A stretch of DNA of 64,000 nucleotides, from positions 124,001 to 188,000 of the forward strand of contig SVFV01000001.1 in NCBI GenBank assembly GCA_015056655.1, read 5' to 3'. Of this stretch, positions 8,411 to 16,739 are shown in pieces. Every line of letters begins with the position of its first letter. Position 1 is the stretch's first letter. Both the position numbers and the translations under genes were made by a program. The notes beneath the pieces are model-generated. The model was not told the DNA's origin and ran no database searches. It saw only the letters and a list, made by a program, of their open reading frames with translations. The DNA comes from Butyrivibrio sp. Its GTDB lineage: Bacteria > Bacillota > Clostridia > Lachnospirales > Lachnospiraceae.

Positions 8411-9886
8411 TTAGAATCTGGTTGCGTTTTTCTTATTCCAGAGTTTGTCGTACTTAAAGCCTGTAACCTTTTCACAGACAGCGATTTCTTCAGGTGTAGC
8501 AATTGAAGTATCCTCGCCTTTTCTGCGCTTGATCTCCTTTTTAATAACGTCATATTCCGGCTTGTTCATGGGGAACAGATATGCAAATACAACTGCCAAT
8601 ACCATAAGTAAAACCGGAAGCCATACATAAAGCTGAGTGATGCCCACCTGTGTGGATGCTGACTGACGCATTTTTTCTGAAGCAAGTGTCTCATCATAGC
8701 CAATTACTGTAAGACATACTCCGATTACTGTTGAGCTAAGTCCTGTTGCAATCTTTCTTATAAAGGTTGCCATTCCAGAAACTGTACCGGGGCGGCTTAT
8801 GGATGTTATGAGCTCATCGACATCTGCCATGTCTGATAGTATTGCATATATACTGACAGAGGATGCTGCCATTCCAAGTCCGATTATGAATGAAAGAACA
8901 AGGATGATCGCAAAGGGTGCTCCTTCATAGGAGAACAGTAAAAGTGCTATTGTAGCAATAATCCTGACCGGAAATCCTACAAGTATAGGGAACTTCTTGG
9001 AGGTCTTTGGCATGATTATTGAGAAAATGATCGTGCCGGAGAACTGAGCCAGAAGAAGAACTCCCATCATTATCGTGAAGCGTCCGCCTGAATATGCATT
9101 AAGTACGTCATCAACGTAATATACTGCAAGTCCTGTTACAAAGTCTGCTGCTCCCTGTCCTGCAAGGAAAATGCAGATAAAGAGCTGGAATGAGAAGCTC
9201 TTATATACTGAAAAGGACTGTGTAAAGCTCTTTTTGAAAGGTACTATTACAGGTTCTTTTTCCTTTTCCCAGGTTCCGAAAAACGTGAGCAGTATCACAA
9301 CAAGGAAGATGACTGAAAAAATAACTGCTACTGTGAAATAAAGTCCTGCATTGGTGTTGTCTGTGATGATGATCGTAGGTACAAGTCCAGCGATTATTGC
9401 TCCAAGGCTCGAGAACACTGTTCTGATTCCGGAAAAACTTCCGCGCTTGTTGTAATCATCAACCATGTCTGGCAAAAGTCCGTTATAAGGAACCATTACA
9501 ATGGTGAAGCCTGTGGAAAAGAGCACGTACATTGCTGTGTAGAATATGTACTGATGTCCCATTCCCTTTATTCCAGTGTTCATCCACAGCATGAGGAAAG
9601 TGATTGCTGAAACAATGCTTCCAATGAGGATGTAAAATCTTTTTGATCCAAACTTTGATTTGGTTCTGTCTACAATGTTACCCATTATGGGATCTGTTAC
9701 CGCATCCCATATTTTTCCTATAAGCGGAATAGTTCCTGCAAGTGCAGGTCTCATTCCAAGTGCCTTTGTAAGGAAAACTGTAAAGAATGTACTTATAACT
9801 ACAAATGCGCCACCGCCATAAATATCAGCAAGTCCGTAGGCGCACTTCGCCCAAAAGCTGTCTTCTCTATTTTTGCTATTACCCAT
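8411..9886 (-). CDS. GPH-family (MFS) sugar:cation symporter, likely sulfoquinovose/sulfoquinovosyl glycerol importer
   Basis: The 491-residue protein has about twelve membrane helices and the glycoside-pentoside-hexuronide family features, such as WDAVTDPIMGNIVDRTKSKFGSKRFYI (about residues 61-87) with the loop 2-3 Asp/Arg signature. YihO-type proteins of this family import sulfoquinovose or its glycerol glycoside. It starts 14 bp after the GH31 stop, so the two are probably translated together. This suggests the glycoside enters intact and is cleaved in the cytosol. The exact substrate cannot be read from sequence. Confidence 0.85.
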   Translation of the reverse strand: MGNSKNREDSFWAKCAYGLADIYGGGAFVVISTFFTVFLTKALGMRPALAGTIPLIGKIWDAVTDPIMGNIVDRTKSKFGSKRFYILIGSIVSAITFLMLWMNTGIKGMGHQYIFYTAMYVLFSTGFTIVMVPYNGLLPDMVDDYNKRGSFSGIRTVFSSLGAIIAGLVPTIIITDNTNAGLYFTVAVIFSVIFLVVILLTFFGTWEKEKEPVIVPFKKSFTQSFSVYKSFSFQLFICIFLAGQGAADFVTGLAVYYVDDVLNAYSGGRFTIMMGVLLLAQFSGTIIFSIIMPKTSKKFPILVGFPVRIIATIALLLFSYEGAPFAIILVLSFIIGLGMAASSVSIYAILSDMADVDELITSISRPGTVSGMATFIRKIATGLSSTVIGVCLTVIGYDETLASEKMRQSASTQVGITQLYVWLPVLLMVLAVVFAYLFPMNKPEYDVIKKEIKRRKGEDTSIATPEEIAVCEKVTGFKYDKLWNKKNATRF

Positions 9887-9900
9887 CTTCTTAACCCCAT

Positions 9901-11898
9901 TTATTTTGTAATATTTTTCAGTTCATCAAATTTCTCTGAACCTTTTCGTATGAATACGCAGGGCTCCCCTATTTTTGCATCCACGCTGTGAACGCCTCCC
10001 TGATATTCTTTTCCTGAATACAGATGAACCCATGTGTCCTCCGGAAGTCTGACCTCCCTATTGGTCAGTCCCGATTTAAGCACCGGCGCAACAAGAATAT
10101 CCCTCCCCAGGAAATATTCTGTCGTTTCGGTATAAGCCCATGGTTCATCATAGTGATAAAACACAGGTCTCATAACCGGTGTTCCCTTTTCAGCAGCCTC
10201 CTTCACAAGCATTTTTATGTAATCCCCAAGCTTGTTGTGAAGGCGAGTACACATAGCTGTGTGCTGTAAAAGCTCATCATCTGCATCAAACTGCACATCA
10301 TTTCCCGGCTGATTACCCTCGTGAGTCCTGAAAAGAGGCGAGAAAACATTCATTTCCTCCCATCTCATCAAAAGCTCCTTCGTGCGCCTCATGTGCATGA
10401 TTGTGGTGTAGCCACCAGCGTCAGAATGAGTAATTCCGTATCCTGACATTGCAAGTGACAAGGTTGCTGGTATCACCGACGGAAGTCCATCATCCACAGA
10501 CCAGTCAACATGCTGATCCCCTGTCCACATCATCGCAGAATCCTTTATGGTCCCTGTAAATCCCGCTCTGGTAAAGAAGAATACTTCGTCCTGAACCCCA
10601 CATTCTTCTATGGCTTCCCTATTCATCTTTGCCCAGATAGCAGGCCACTGGTTATGTAGTATCTTTGCATCTCCGTTGAAAAGTACAGCGTCCTCAGGAA
10701 GATACTCTCCAAAGTCCGCCATCCAGCCACCCATGCCGATACCTATCATGTTTTCCTTGATAAGTCCCTTATACCAGTCGTAGGCATCTGGATTTGTAAA
10801 GTCCACCATTGCTGCAGGAAATGTTGTGATCGTAACCTGGTAGTCATCGCCATTCTGATTCTTTACAAGATACCCCTTCTCTTTTGCAGTCTTGTAAAGG
10901 TCCTTCTCCAATGCAATGAATGGATTGATATATCCAAGGAAGCGTACTCCCTTTTTCTTCCACTCCTTGATTTTCAGAGGGAGATTGGGATACTGCTTTT
11001 CGTCATAGCGCCAGTTCCACATGACCTGATAGCCAAATCCTGTGCAGCGGCAGCCGCACCAGTCCTGACACCATACGCCATTAACCTTCGCGCCTGCTTT
11101 TTCTAGCTCAGCAAGCTTCCTGTCGATATTTCCACATCCATCAAAGCCTTCCTTTACCTGGTCACCGTCCTTGATCCAGTCCTGCATGGCGATGATTCCG
11201 CCTTCATATATCCAGTCAGGAAGCTGTCTTTGCTTTCCGAGGTTCTCAGCGATTTTCTCTGAAAGCTCTGTAAAGCTCTCTGCCTTCTCACAAGTAAGAT
11301 CAGGATACTCCTGGGTGTAGACAACTATTTTGTCAGGCTTTGTAAAATCAAACTCTGCGTATGCATTGGTGTTTACATGCACATAGTACTTATCCGATGC
11401 TGTAAAAGTCGGCTGTACATAATATGATTCGTATTTACCAAAGGGAAGCTTCTTATCGGGCTTTGGTCCTCTGATTTTCTCTTTAATTATCTTTTTGGAA
11501 ATCCTTGAAACATTTTGATGCTCCGCAACCCAGATTCTGACCTTCTGCCCCTTGAGGTCAAACTCAGAATAGGTCTCTCCGCAGCCGTATATGTGCTCAT
11601 TCTGGTTAGTATCAAAGCTCATCCAAAATCTGTTTATCCGGGAATCCGATCCTGATTCAGAGAAAAGCTTAAGGCTTGTCTTCTGATTTTCTTCGGTAAC
11701 CTTTAGATGCAGAATTTCACCAGCTTTTTTACACTCATAGATAAGGTCTAATCCATCAGCGGTTTGGGTCTTATCACGCAAGATGCACTCTTCTTTCCAG
11801 GCAAATTTCTGCTTGTACTTGAAGCTTCCACGCTTCATTGAAAATCTGTTCTCTCCAACCCCAACTGTCAGATTTATATTTTCAAACTTTATAGCCAT
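9901..11898 (-). CDS. sftG: GH31 sulfoquinovosidase
   Basis: The 665-residue cytosolic enzyme (no signal peptide) is a retaining alpha-glycosidase of family GH31, close to YihQ. It would release sulfoquinovose from sulfoquinovosyl glycerol, the head group of plant sulfolipid. The nucleophile is Asp395 in GGWMADFGEYLP and the acid/base is Asp461 in MMWTGDQHVDW. Residue spacings match the E. coli enzyme closely: Gln278, Trp294 and Tyr497 fall where I recall Gln288, Trp304 and Tyr508. The residue at the Arg301 position is Gln291. It is the first gene of the operon, with a GGGGGGAGGG ribosome site, and sits just behind the promoter/palindrome at 11927-11989. Confidence 0.88.
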   Translation of the reverse strand: MAIKFENINLTVGVGENRFSMKRGSFKYKQKFAWKEECILRDKTQTADGLDLIYECKKAGEILHLKVTEENQKTSLKLFSESGSDSRINRFWMSFDTNQNEHIYGCGETYSEFDLKGQKVRIWVAEHQNVSRISKKIIKEKIRGPKPDKKLPFGKYESYYVQPTFTASDKYYVHVNTNAYAEFDFTKPDKIVVYTQEYPDLTCEKAESFTELSEKIAENLGKQRQLPDWIYEGGIIAMQDWIKDGDQVKEGFDGCGNIDRKLAELEKAGAKVNGVWCQDWCGCRCTGFGYQVMWNWRYDEKQYPNLPLKIKEWKKKGVRFLGYINPFIALEKDLYKTAKEKGYLVKNQNGDDYQVTITTFPAAMVDFTNPDAYDWYKGLIKENMIGIGMGGWMADFGEYLPEDAVLFNGDAKILHNQWPAIWAKMNREAIEECGVQDEVFFFTRAGFTGTIKDSAMMWTGDQHVDWSVDDGLPSVIPATLSLAMSGYGITHSDAGGYTTIMHMRRTKELLMRWEEMNVFSPLFRTHEGNQPGNDVQFDADDELLQHTAMCTRLHNKLGDYIKMLVKEAAEKGTPVMRPVFYHYDEPWAYTETTEYFLGRDILVAPVLKSGLTNREVRLPEDTWVHLYSGKEYQGGVHSVDAKIGEPCVFIRKGSEKFDELKNITK

Positions 11899-11926
11899 TC
11901 CCTCCCCCCAATTATTATAAAAAAAC

Positions 11927-11957
11927 AGGGATTGATTAAATCATTTAATCAATCCCT
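11927..11957 (-). promoter_or_regulatory. Perfect palindrome over the predicted start site of the sulfoquinovose operon
   Basis: Two 15-nt arms (AGGGATTGATTAAAT and its complement) flank one central base. On the minus strand a T7 run follows, so the element is shaped like an intrinsic terminator, yet it lies 29 bp upstream of the GH31 start and covers about -3 to +28 of the predicted transcript. It may be an operator for the ROK protein, an attenuator, or the terminator of the upstream repeat-protein gene. Confidence 0.6.
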
Positions 11958-11960
11958 ATC

Positions 11961-11989
11961 ATTCTATATGATGCTATATGTTTTCTCAA
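11961..11989 (-). promoter_or_regulatory. Predicted sigma-A promoter of the sulfoquinovose operon
   Basis: On the minus strand TTGAGA (11984-11989), a 17-bp spacer and TAGAAT (11961-11966) form a good vegetative promoter. It would start transcription at about 11954, inside the palindrome. Confidence 0.55.
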
Positions 11990-12069
11990 TTGTTAATAAA
12001 TAAAGAAAAACGTCAGTTTAAATTGTGCATTACTGACCAAATGATAAATGAACAGTAATATACAGATTC

Positions 12070-14844
12070 TTATTTGGCTACGACCTTACTACCTTTGTGG
12101 CGCTTGATTTCTGTATTGCCACCGGATGTAATGGTGTTCTTTACAAAGACGTTCATGATATCCTTGTAGTTCGTTTTTCCATCCTTGTCATAGTGTGATT
12201 CCAATGAGCAGAATTCATCATCATCATAGATGATTGCCATGGATGCCCCATCCTCTGTCTTAAGGAGAATGATTGTATTCTTAGCATCTGTGGTAACAGT
12301 TGTGAATTCATAATCCTCGCTCTCAAGGAAGTTATCCATATCCGCAACCGCACCCATCATAGCATCAGATGCCTGCTCCATATCGAAGGCTACAGCTTCT
12401 GGCTGCTCAAGGTCTACGCTGATTTCATCCATAAGACCATCATCTGAATCCTGACTTTCTTCAGCAGTCTCTGCACCTGCAATATCCAATGTATCACTAA
12501 GTGCAGCCTCAAGCTCAGCAATCTCTGCGTCGAGCTTCTGCTCAGCCTTGTCAAAATCAAGGTCAGGAATCTCAAGATCAAGATCCGGAATCTCTATCGA
12601 TGCCTCTTCAAGCACAGGCTCTTCGGAAGGAATGTCGAGGGTAATCTCCTCTTCCATTGCCATCTCTTCTACCGGGATTTCCTCCATAGCAGGTGCTTCT
12701 TCAGCAGGGATATCCATTGTGATTTCTTCTACCGGAATTTCCACTGCAGCTTCTTCCGCAGGCATCTCCATTGTTATCTCTTCTACCGGAGCCTCTGCTA
12801 CTGGCTCTTCCGCAGGGATGTCTATAGCGATTTCTTCTGCCATTGCTACTTCTTCTGTTGGTATCTCAACAGGAGCTTCCTCTACTGGCATCTCCATTGC
12901 TATCTCTTCCACAGGAGCCTCTGCTACTGGCTCTTCCGCAGGGATGTCTATAACGATTTCTTCTGCCATTGCTACTTCTTCTGTTGGTATCTCCATTGCT
13001 ATCTCTTCCACAGAAGCCTCTGCTACTGGCTCTTCCACAGGAATATCTATAGCGATCTCCTCTGCCATTGCTGCTTCTTCAGCTGGAATCTCAACAGGAG
13101 CTTCCTCTGCCGGAATCTCCATTGCTATCTCTTCTGCTGGTATTTCAACTGGCGCTTCTTCTACAGGTGCCTCTGCCACTGGCTCTTCTACAGGAATATC
13201 GATGGCAATCTCCTCTGCCATTGCTACTTCTTCTACTGGTATTTCAACTGGAGCTTCCTCTGCTGGAATCTCCATTGCGATTTCTTCTGCTGGAATCTCT
13301 ACAGGAGCTTCTTCTGTAGGTATCTCCATAGCAATCTCTTCAGCAGGAGCCTCTGCTACTGGCTCTTCCGCAGGAATATCTATTGCAATCTCTTCTGCCA
13401 TTGCCACTTCTTCTGTTGGTATCTCAACTGGCGCTTCCTCTGTAGGTATCTCCATAGTTATCTCTTCTGCAGGAGCTTCTACTACTGGCTCCTCTGCAGG
13501 GATTTCCTTAGCTATCTCCTCTACCGGGGCCTCTGCCACTGGTTCTTCTGCAGGAATATCTATAGCGATCTCCTCTGCCATTGCTGCTTCTTCAGCTGGA
13601 ATCTCAACAGGAGCTTCCTCTGCCGGAATCTCCATTGCTATCTCTTCTGCTGGTATTTCAACTGGCGCTTCTTCTACAGGTGCCTCTGCCACTGGCTCTT
13701 CTACAGGAATATCGATGGCAATCTCCTCTGCCATTGCTACTTCTTCTACTGGAATCTCTACAGAAACTTCCTCTGCAGGAATCTCCATTGCTATTTCTTC
13801 TGCTGGAATCTCTACTGGAGCTTCTTCTGTAGGTATCTCCATAGCAATCTCTTCAGCAGGAGCCTCTACTACTGGCTCTTCCACAGGAATATCTATAGCA
13901 ATTTCTTCTGCCATAGCTACTTCTTCTGTGGGCATCTCAACTGGTGCTTCCTCTGTAGGAATTTCCATTGCTATTTCTTCTGCTGATATTTCAACAGGTG
14001 CTTCTTCCATAGGTGCCTCTGCTACTGGCTCTTCCACAGGAATATCTATTGCGATTTCCTCTGCCATTGCTACTTCTTCTACTGGAATCTCTACAGAAAC
14101 TTCCTCTGCAGGAATTTCCATTGCTATTTCTTCTGCTGGTATTTCAACAGGTGCTTCTTCCATAGGTGCCTCTGCTACTGGTTCTTCTGCTGGTATATCT
14201 ATTGCGATCCCCTCTGCCATAGCTACTTCCTCTGCTGGAATCTCAGCAGGAGTTTCTTCTGCAGGCGCCTCTGCTATAGGCTCTTCGACAATAAATACAC
14301 CTGCATTATCAACATCAGCCCCAGGTGCAGGCATATCACCAGCAGCTATCATAGCTTCCATCACAGGATCTATATCTACTGGTGCAGCCGGTGCCTCAGC
14401 CACTGCAGGTTCTTCAACCACAGGAATCTCTACGGCAGGTGCCTCTTCTACTGCAGGCTCTTCAACCATAGGAATTTCAACAGTAGGTGCTTCCTCAACT
14501 ACTGGTTCTGCTTCGGCCGCCGAAGCCTCTTCAACTACAGGAATTTCAACAGCTGGAGCTTCCTCAACTGCAGGCGCTGCCTCGGCAGCTTCCATTGCTT
14601 TTGCCATCTCTTCGAGATTTTTATCTACATCATTTGCATTCTGAGCGGAAGCCATTGCAGCAATCATAGCGTCAGCAGACGCAGCAAGTTCATCAACCTT
14701 AGCACTTGTAGCTTTGGTTGTCTTTGTCGTCTTTGGCTTTGTTGTTTTAGCAGCTGTTTTGGGCGCAGCCTTAGCCGTTGTTGCTTTTGCTGTTGCAGCC
14801 TTTATAGTCTTCTTTGCAGCTTCCTCTACATTTGTATTTTCCAT
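12070..14844 (-). CDS. Repetitive Glu/Pro/Ala/Ile-rich protein with basic Lys/Ala/Thr N-terminus, unknown function
   Basis: I do not recognise this 924-residue protein. I start it at the ATG at 14844, which has AAAGGAG eight bases upstream; an in-frame codon 45 bp earlier lacks one. Residues ~1-50 are Lys/Ala/Thr-rich, like a histone H1 tail. About 690 residues of acidic repeats follow: some ten copies of AMAEEIAIDIPxEEPVAEAP separated by variable numbers of (V/M)EIPAEE-type heptads. The last ~110 residues are non-repetitive and look like a small folded domain (YEFTTVTTDAKNTIILLKT and on). There is no signal peptide, membrane helix or sorting motif, so it is probably cytosolic. The repeat is strongly acidic and the N-terminus strongly basic. 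A long antisense open frame is a by-product of the repeat. It is flanked by its own upstream gap and the palindrome at 11927. Confidence 0.8.
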   Translation of the reverse strand: MENTNVEEAAKKTIKAATAKATTAKAAPKTAAKTTKPKTTKTTKATSAKVDELAASADAMIAAMASAQNANDVDKNLEEMAKAMEAAEAAPAVEEAPAVEIPVVEEASAAEAEPVVEEAPTVEIPMVEEPAVEEAPAVEIPVVEEPAVAEAPAAPVDIDPVMEAMIAAGDMPAPGADVDNAGVFIVEEPIAEAPAEETPAEIPAEEVAMAEGIAIDIPAEEPVAEAPMEEAPVEIPAEEIAMEIPAEEVSVEIPVEEVAMAEEIAIDIPVEEPVAEAPMEEAPVEISAEEIAMEIPTEEAPVEMPTEEVAMAEEIAIDIPVEEPVVEAPAEEIAMEIPTEEAPVEIPAEEIAMEIPAEEVSVEIPVEEVAMAEEIAIDIPVEEPVAEAPVEEAPVEIPAEEIAMEIPAEEAPVEIPAEEAAMAEEIAIDIPAEEPVAEAPVEEIAKEIPAEEPVVEAPAEEITMEIPTEEAPVEIPTEEVAMAEEIAIDIPAEEPVAEAPAEEIAMEIPTEEAPVEIPAEEIAMEIPAEEAPVEIPVEEVAMAEEIAIDIPVEEPVAEAPVEEAPVEIPAEEIAMEIPAEEAPVEIPAEEAAMAEEIAIDIPVEEPVAEASVEEIAMEIPTEEVAMAEEIVIDIPAEEPVAEAPVEEIAMEMPVEEAPVEIPTEEVAMAEEIAIDIPAEEPVAEAPVEEITMEMPAEEAAVEIPVEEITMDIPAEEAPAMEEIPVEEMAMEEEITLDIPSEEPVLEEASIEIPDLDLEIPDLDFDKAEQKLDAEIAELEAALSDTLDIAGAETAEESQDSDDGLMDEISVDLEQPEAVAFDMEQASDAMMGAVADMDNFLESEDYEFTTVTTDAKNTIILLKTEDGASMAIIYDDDEFCSLESHYDKDGKTNYKDIMNVFVKNTITSGGNTEIKRHKGSKVVAK
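12600..14280. repeat. In-frame DNA repeat array inside the acidic repeat protein
   Basis: The array is built from 21-bp heptad units and longer composite units. A block starting at 13068 recurs almost unchanged at 13581, an offset of exactly 513 bp (171 codons), for about 175 bp. Such near-identity, compared with more diverged neighbouring units, points to recent duplication by recombination or slippage. Unit numbers are likely to vary between strains. Confidence 0.8.
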
Positions 14845-15019
14845 AGAATAATCTCCTTTCGAAGAATAGATGACCTTCAAAATTTCCAAAGAAATACATA
14901 ATTCTACGCAATATTACAAATATATTATCTATTATTTGAACAGCTATTCACAGTAAACTTTCTATAAAAACACTAAAGAAAAAAGAAAGCTAGGCGTCAG
15001 AAGCAAAATATATTTATTT

Positions 15020-15844
15020 TCACAGTAAGTACTCATCAATCTTACATTTAATGATTTTTGTATTTATTGCATGCTGAGAGGTCTCAAATGTCATTATCAT
15101 ATTTTTTCCTGCGAAAAAGCCGCTTTGCTCATATGCAACTATTTTGTCTACATTTTCATTAGCATAAGCAATATTATCCATCATTCCAAAGTGTTCCCAT
15201 ATGAACTCTTTCCTTGTCCGTACATTTAAGCACAAAAAATCAGGGCGAACCCACCTTCCATCTTTTAGTTTCACAGGAAACTCATATCTATAAGGAATCT
15301 TGGTCCTTTCAAGGGCGTTTGCTATAAGTAACTCAGATTTAGACCTGACTCTGATTCCATTATCAGAATAAAATTCCTGTGCACCATCTAAAAAATGTAA
15401 TGGTTCATATTTTTCCTTTCGCCAACTCTCAACATATCTGTTATCTGGTAGGAATATTGGATTTACGAGAATCCTTTTCCCTGGATGAAGCATCTCATAA
15501 ATGCTTGTTATCGAACTATTTTCCAGCATCTTTGCATAATCTGAAACTACTCTTAATTCTTTTTTTGCTGCAGAAACCAGTTTCTCATCATAATCCTGTT
15601 GTGCTATTCTTACAGCAAGATTTCTTTTACTTAATGGAATATACTTGCCATTTGTATCCTTCGGATCAGTCCTAATAAAATACTGATATCCATTTCCTTT
15701 TTTCTGAATTCGCAGCTTACCCTCGCGTTGTTGCTGAAGGCATTTTTCCTTATTACATATTACTTTCTCCAACTGCTCCATTCTCTTATAAACCGCATGT
15801 AGTATGTCTTCTCTCCAATTGTAATCATCTAGCTTTAAGCTCAT
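15020..15844 (-). CDS. PD-(D/E)XK nuclease-like protein, unknown role
   Basis: The 274-residue protein is not one I can name. Residues 1-105 are charged and helical, with several Lys/Arg-rich stretches (KLRIQKKGNGYQYFIRTD, about 43-60). Residues ~165-225 look like a PD-(D/E)XK nuclease core: Glu171 in RSKSELLIANAL, Asp202 in RPDFLCL, and Glu217-His218 in EFIWEHFGMM. The WEHFGM ending is typical of such domains in helicase-linked and defence-related proteins. It has a clear AAAGGAG site but no partner gene: the neighbours are a repeat protein and a gene-free region. Nuclease activity is inference. It could be a solitary remnant of a mobile or defence locus. Confidence 0.65.
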   Translation of the reverse strand: MSLKLDDYNWREDILHAVYKRMEQLEKVICNKEKCLQQQREGKLRIQKKGNGYQYFIRTDPKDTNGKYIPLSKRNLAVRIAQQDYDEKLVSAAKKELRVVSDYAKMLENSSITSIYEMLHPGKRILVNPIFLPDNRYVESWRKEKYEPLHFLDGAQEFYSDNGIRVRSKSELLIANALERTKIPYRYEFPVKLKDGRWVRPDFLCLNVRTRKEFIWEHFGMMDNIAYANENVDKIVAYEQSGFFAGKNMIMTFETSQHAINTKIIKCKIDEYLL

Positions 15845-16172
15845 CTAAAATCTCCTTTGAATCTCTTTCTTCTTGTCTCTAATAACTCAATATTCATCTA
15901 GCTACAAATCCACTTTCTCTTTTGTCTTTTATATGCTTTTTGCACATCAAATAAGCCAAATATACCTATAATCTTTCTTCATTTGCCTGATATTATAGGT
16001 CTCCCTTTCTCTTTTCATTACCCAAGGGCGTATAATACCGATTCTCAAAGGCTCTTTTTTAGCCATTCCTATCAGACTAGTTCATATACGTACCTATATT
16101 TACTCCTATTTCATACTCTCTTATAGCACCTGAATCCCATGCCCACATATAAAAAAAGGAATATCTATTCAT

Positions 16173-16288
16173 TTATAGCAGCAAAAATCTCTCTAACCTA
16201 TAAACATGCACAGAACGCGACCTTTTATAGCAGCAAAATCCTCTCCAACCTATAAACATTCGCAGAACTCATCCTTTATAGCCGCAAA
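16173..16288. repeat. Two and a quarter copies of a ~52-bp direct repeat
   Basis: Copies begin at about 16173, 16225 and 16276 (third partial) with TTATAGC(A/C)GCAAA. The first two share long blocks such as ACCTATAAACAT and GCAGAAC. The copies are diverged and directly adjoining, so this is not a CRISPR array. Confidence 0.65.
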
Positions 16289-16567
16289 TCTAGTACCGTT
16301 ACCCTAGTACTGTGACGCAATACTGCCCCCTACTGCAGCAACTACGTATAATTCATGAAATAATTTGTACTTTTATATCCAATAAATCCCATGCATAACT
16401 ACCAGCATATAAAAATACCTAAAATGGATAATTTAGCTGCTTTCGAATTAGCAGCTATTTCAAAATGAACTTTGATAAAGAACTATCTTGAAATGCAAAA
16501 ACACTATATATCATTAAAGTCAAAATGTAAAGAAAAACATCGCAGCATAGCCACAGACACTATTCCT

Positions 16568-16676
16568 ATGATAAATTCCGCATATCTTACTTTTCCTTTG
16601 ATGAATTCCGCATATCTTACTTTTCCAATGATGAATTCCGCATATCTTACTTTTCCAATGATGAATTCCGCATATC
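16568..16676. repeat. 30-bp tandem repeat (four copies)
   Basis: The core AATTCCGCATATC recurs four times in exact 30-bp phase, with AATGATG or slight variants between copies. Because 30 is a multiple of three, several frames stay open, one reading MMNSAYLTFP. There is no ribosome site, so I treat it as a minisatellite next to a terminator. Confidence 0.75.
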
Positions 16677-16683
16677 ATAAAAA

Positions 16684-16715
16684 AGGACGCTAGATGGAGT
16701 TTTTTCCATCTAGCG
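16684..16715 (-). terminator. Terminator of the beta-mannosidase operon
   Basis: Perfect 11-bp arms (16688-16698 and 16705-16715) enclose a 6-nt loop. On the minus strand the hairpin is followed by CC and a T run. It lies 25 bp after the beta-mannosidase stop codon. Confidence 0.85.
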
Positions 16716-16739
16716 CCCTTCTAGATTATTACCACGCCA

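Larger units (their letters stand above)
15845..16739. other. About 0.9 kb without a convincing gene; two kinds of tandem repeat and a terminator
   Basis: The stretch is AT-rich and pyrimidine-rich on the plus strand. Beyond the repeats at 16173-16288 and 16568-16676 and the terminator at 16684-16715, I see no open frame with a ribosome site. A plus-strand frame at 16472-16693 runs through the 30-bp repeat but starts at TTG without a ribosome site. Confidence 0.6.

Noticed and set aside
12548-14644. A 698-codon plus-strand frame rich in Ser/Ile/Ala/Gly
   Set aside because: It is the exact antisense of the acidic repeat gene. The repeat's codon pattern keeps the opposite strand open. It has no ribosome site.
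12070-14844. Reading the acidic repeat protein as a wall-anchored surface protein
   Set aside because: No signal peptide, sorting motif or membrane helix is present.
16173-16288. Possible CRISPR array
   Set aside because: The units are diverged, adjoining and without unique spacers of even length; no cas genes are near.
16472-16693. Small plus-strand gene through the 30-bp repeat
   Set aside because: It starts at TTG without a ribosome site, and open frames follow trivially from a 30-bp repeat free of stops.
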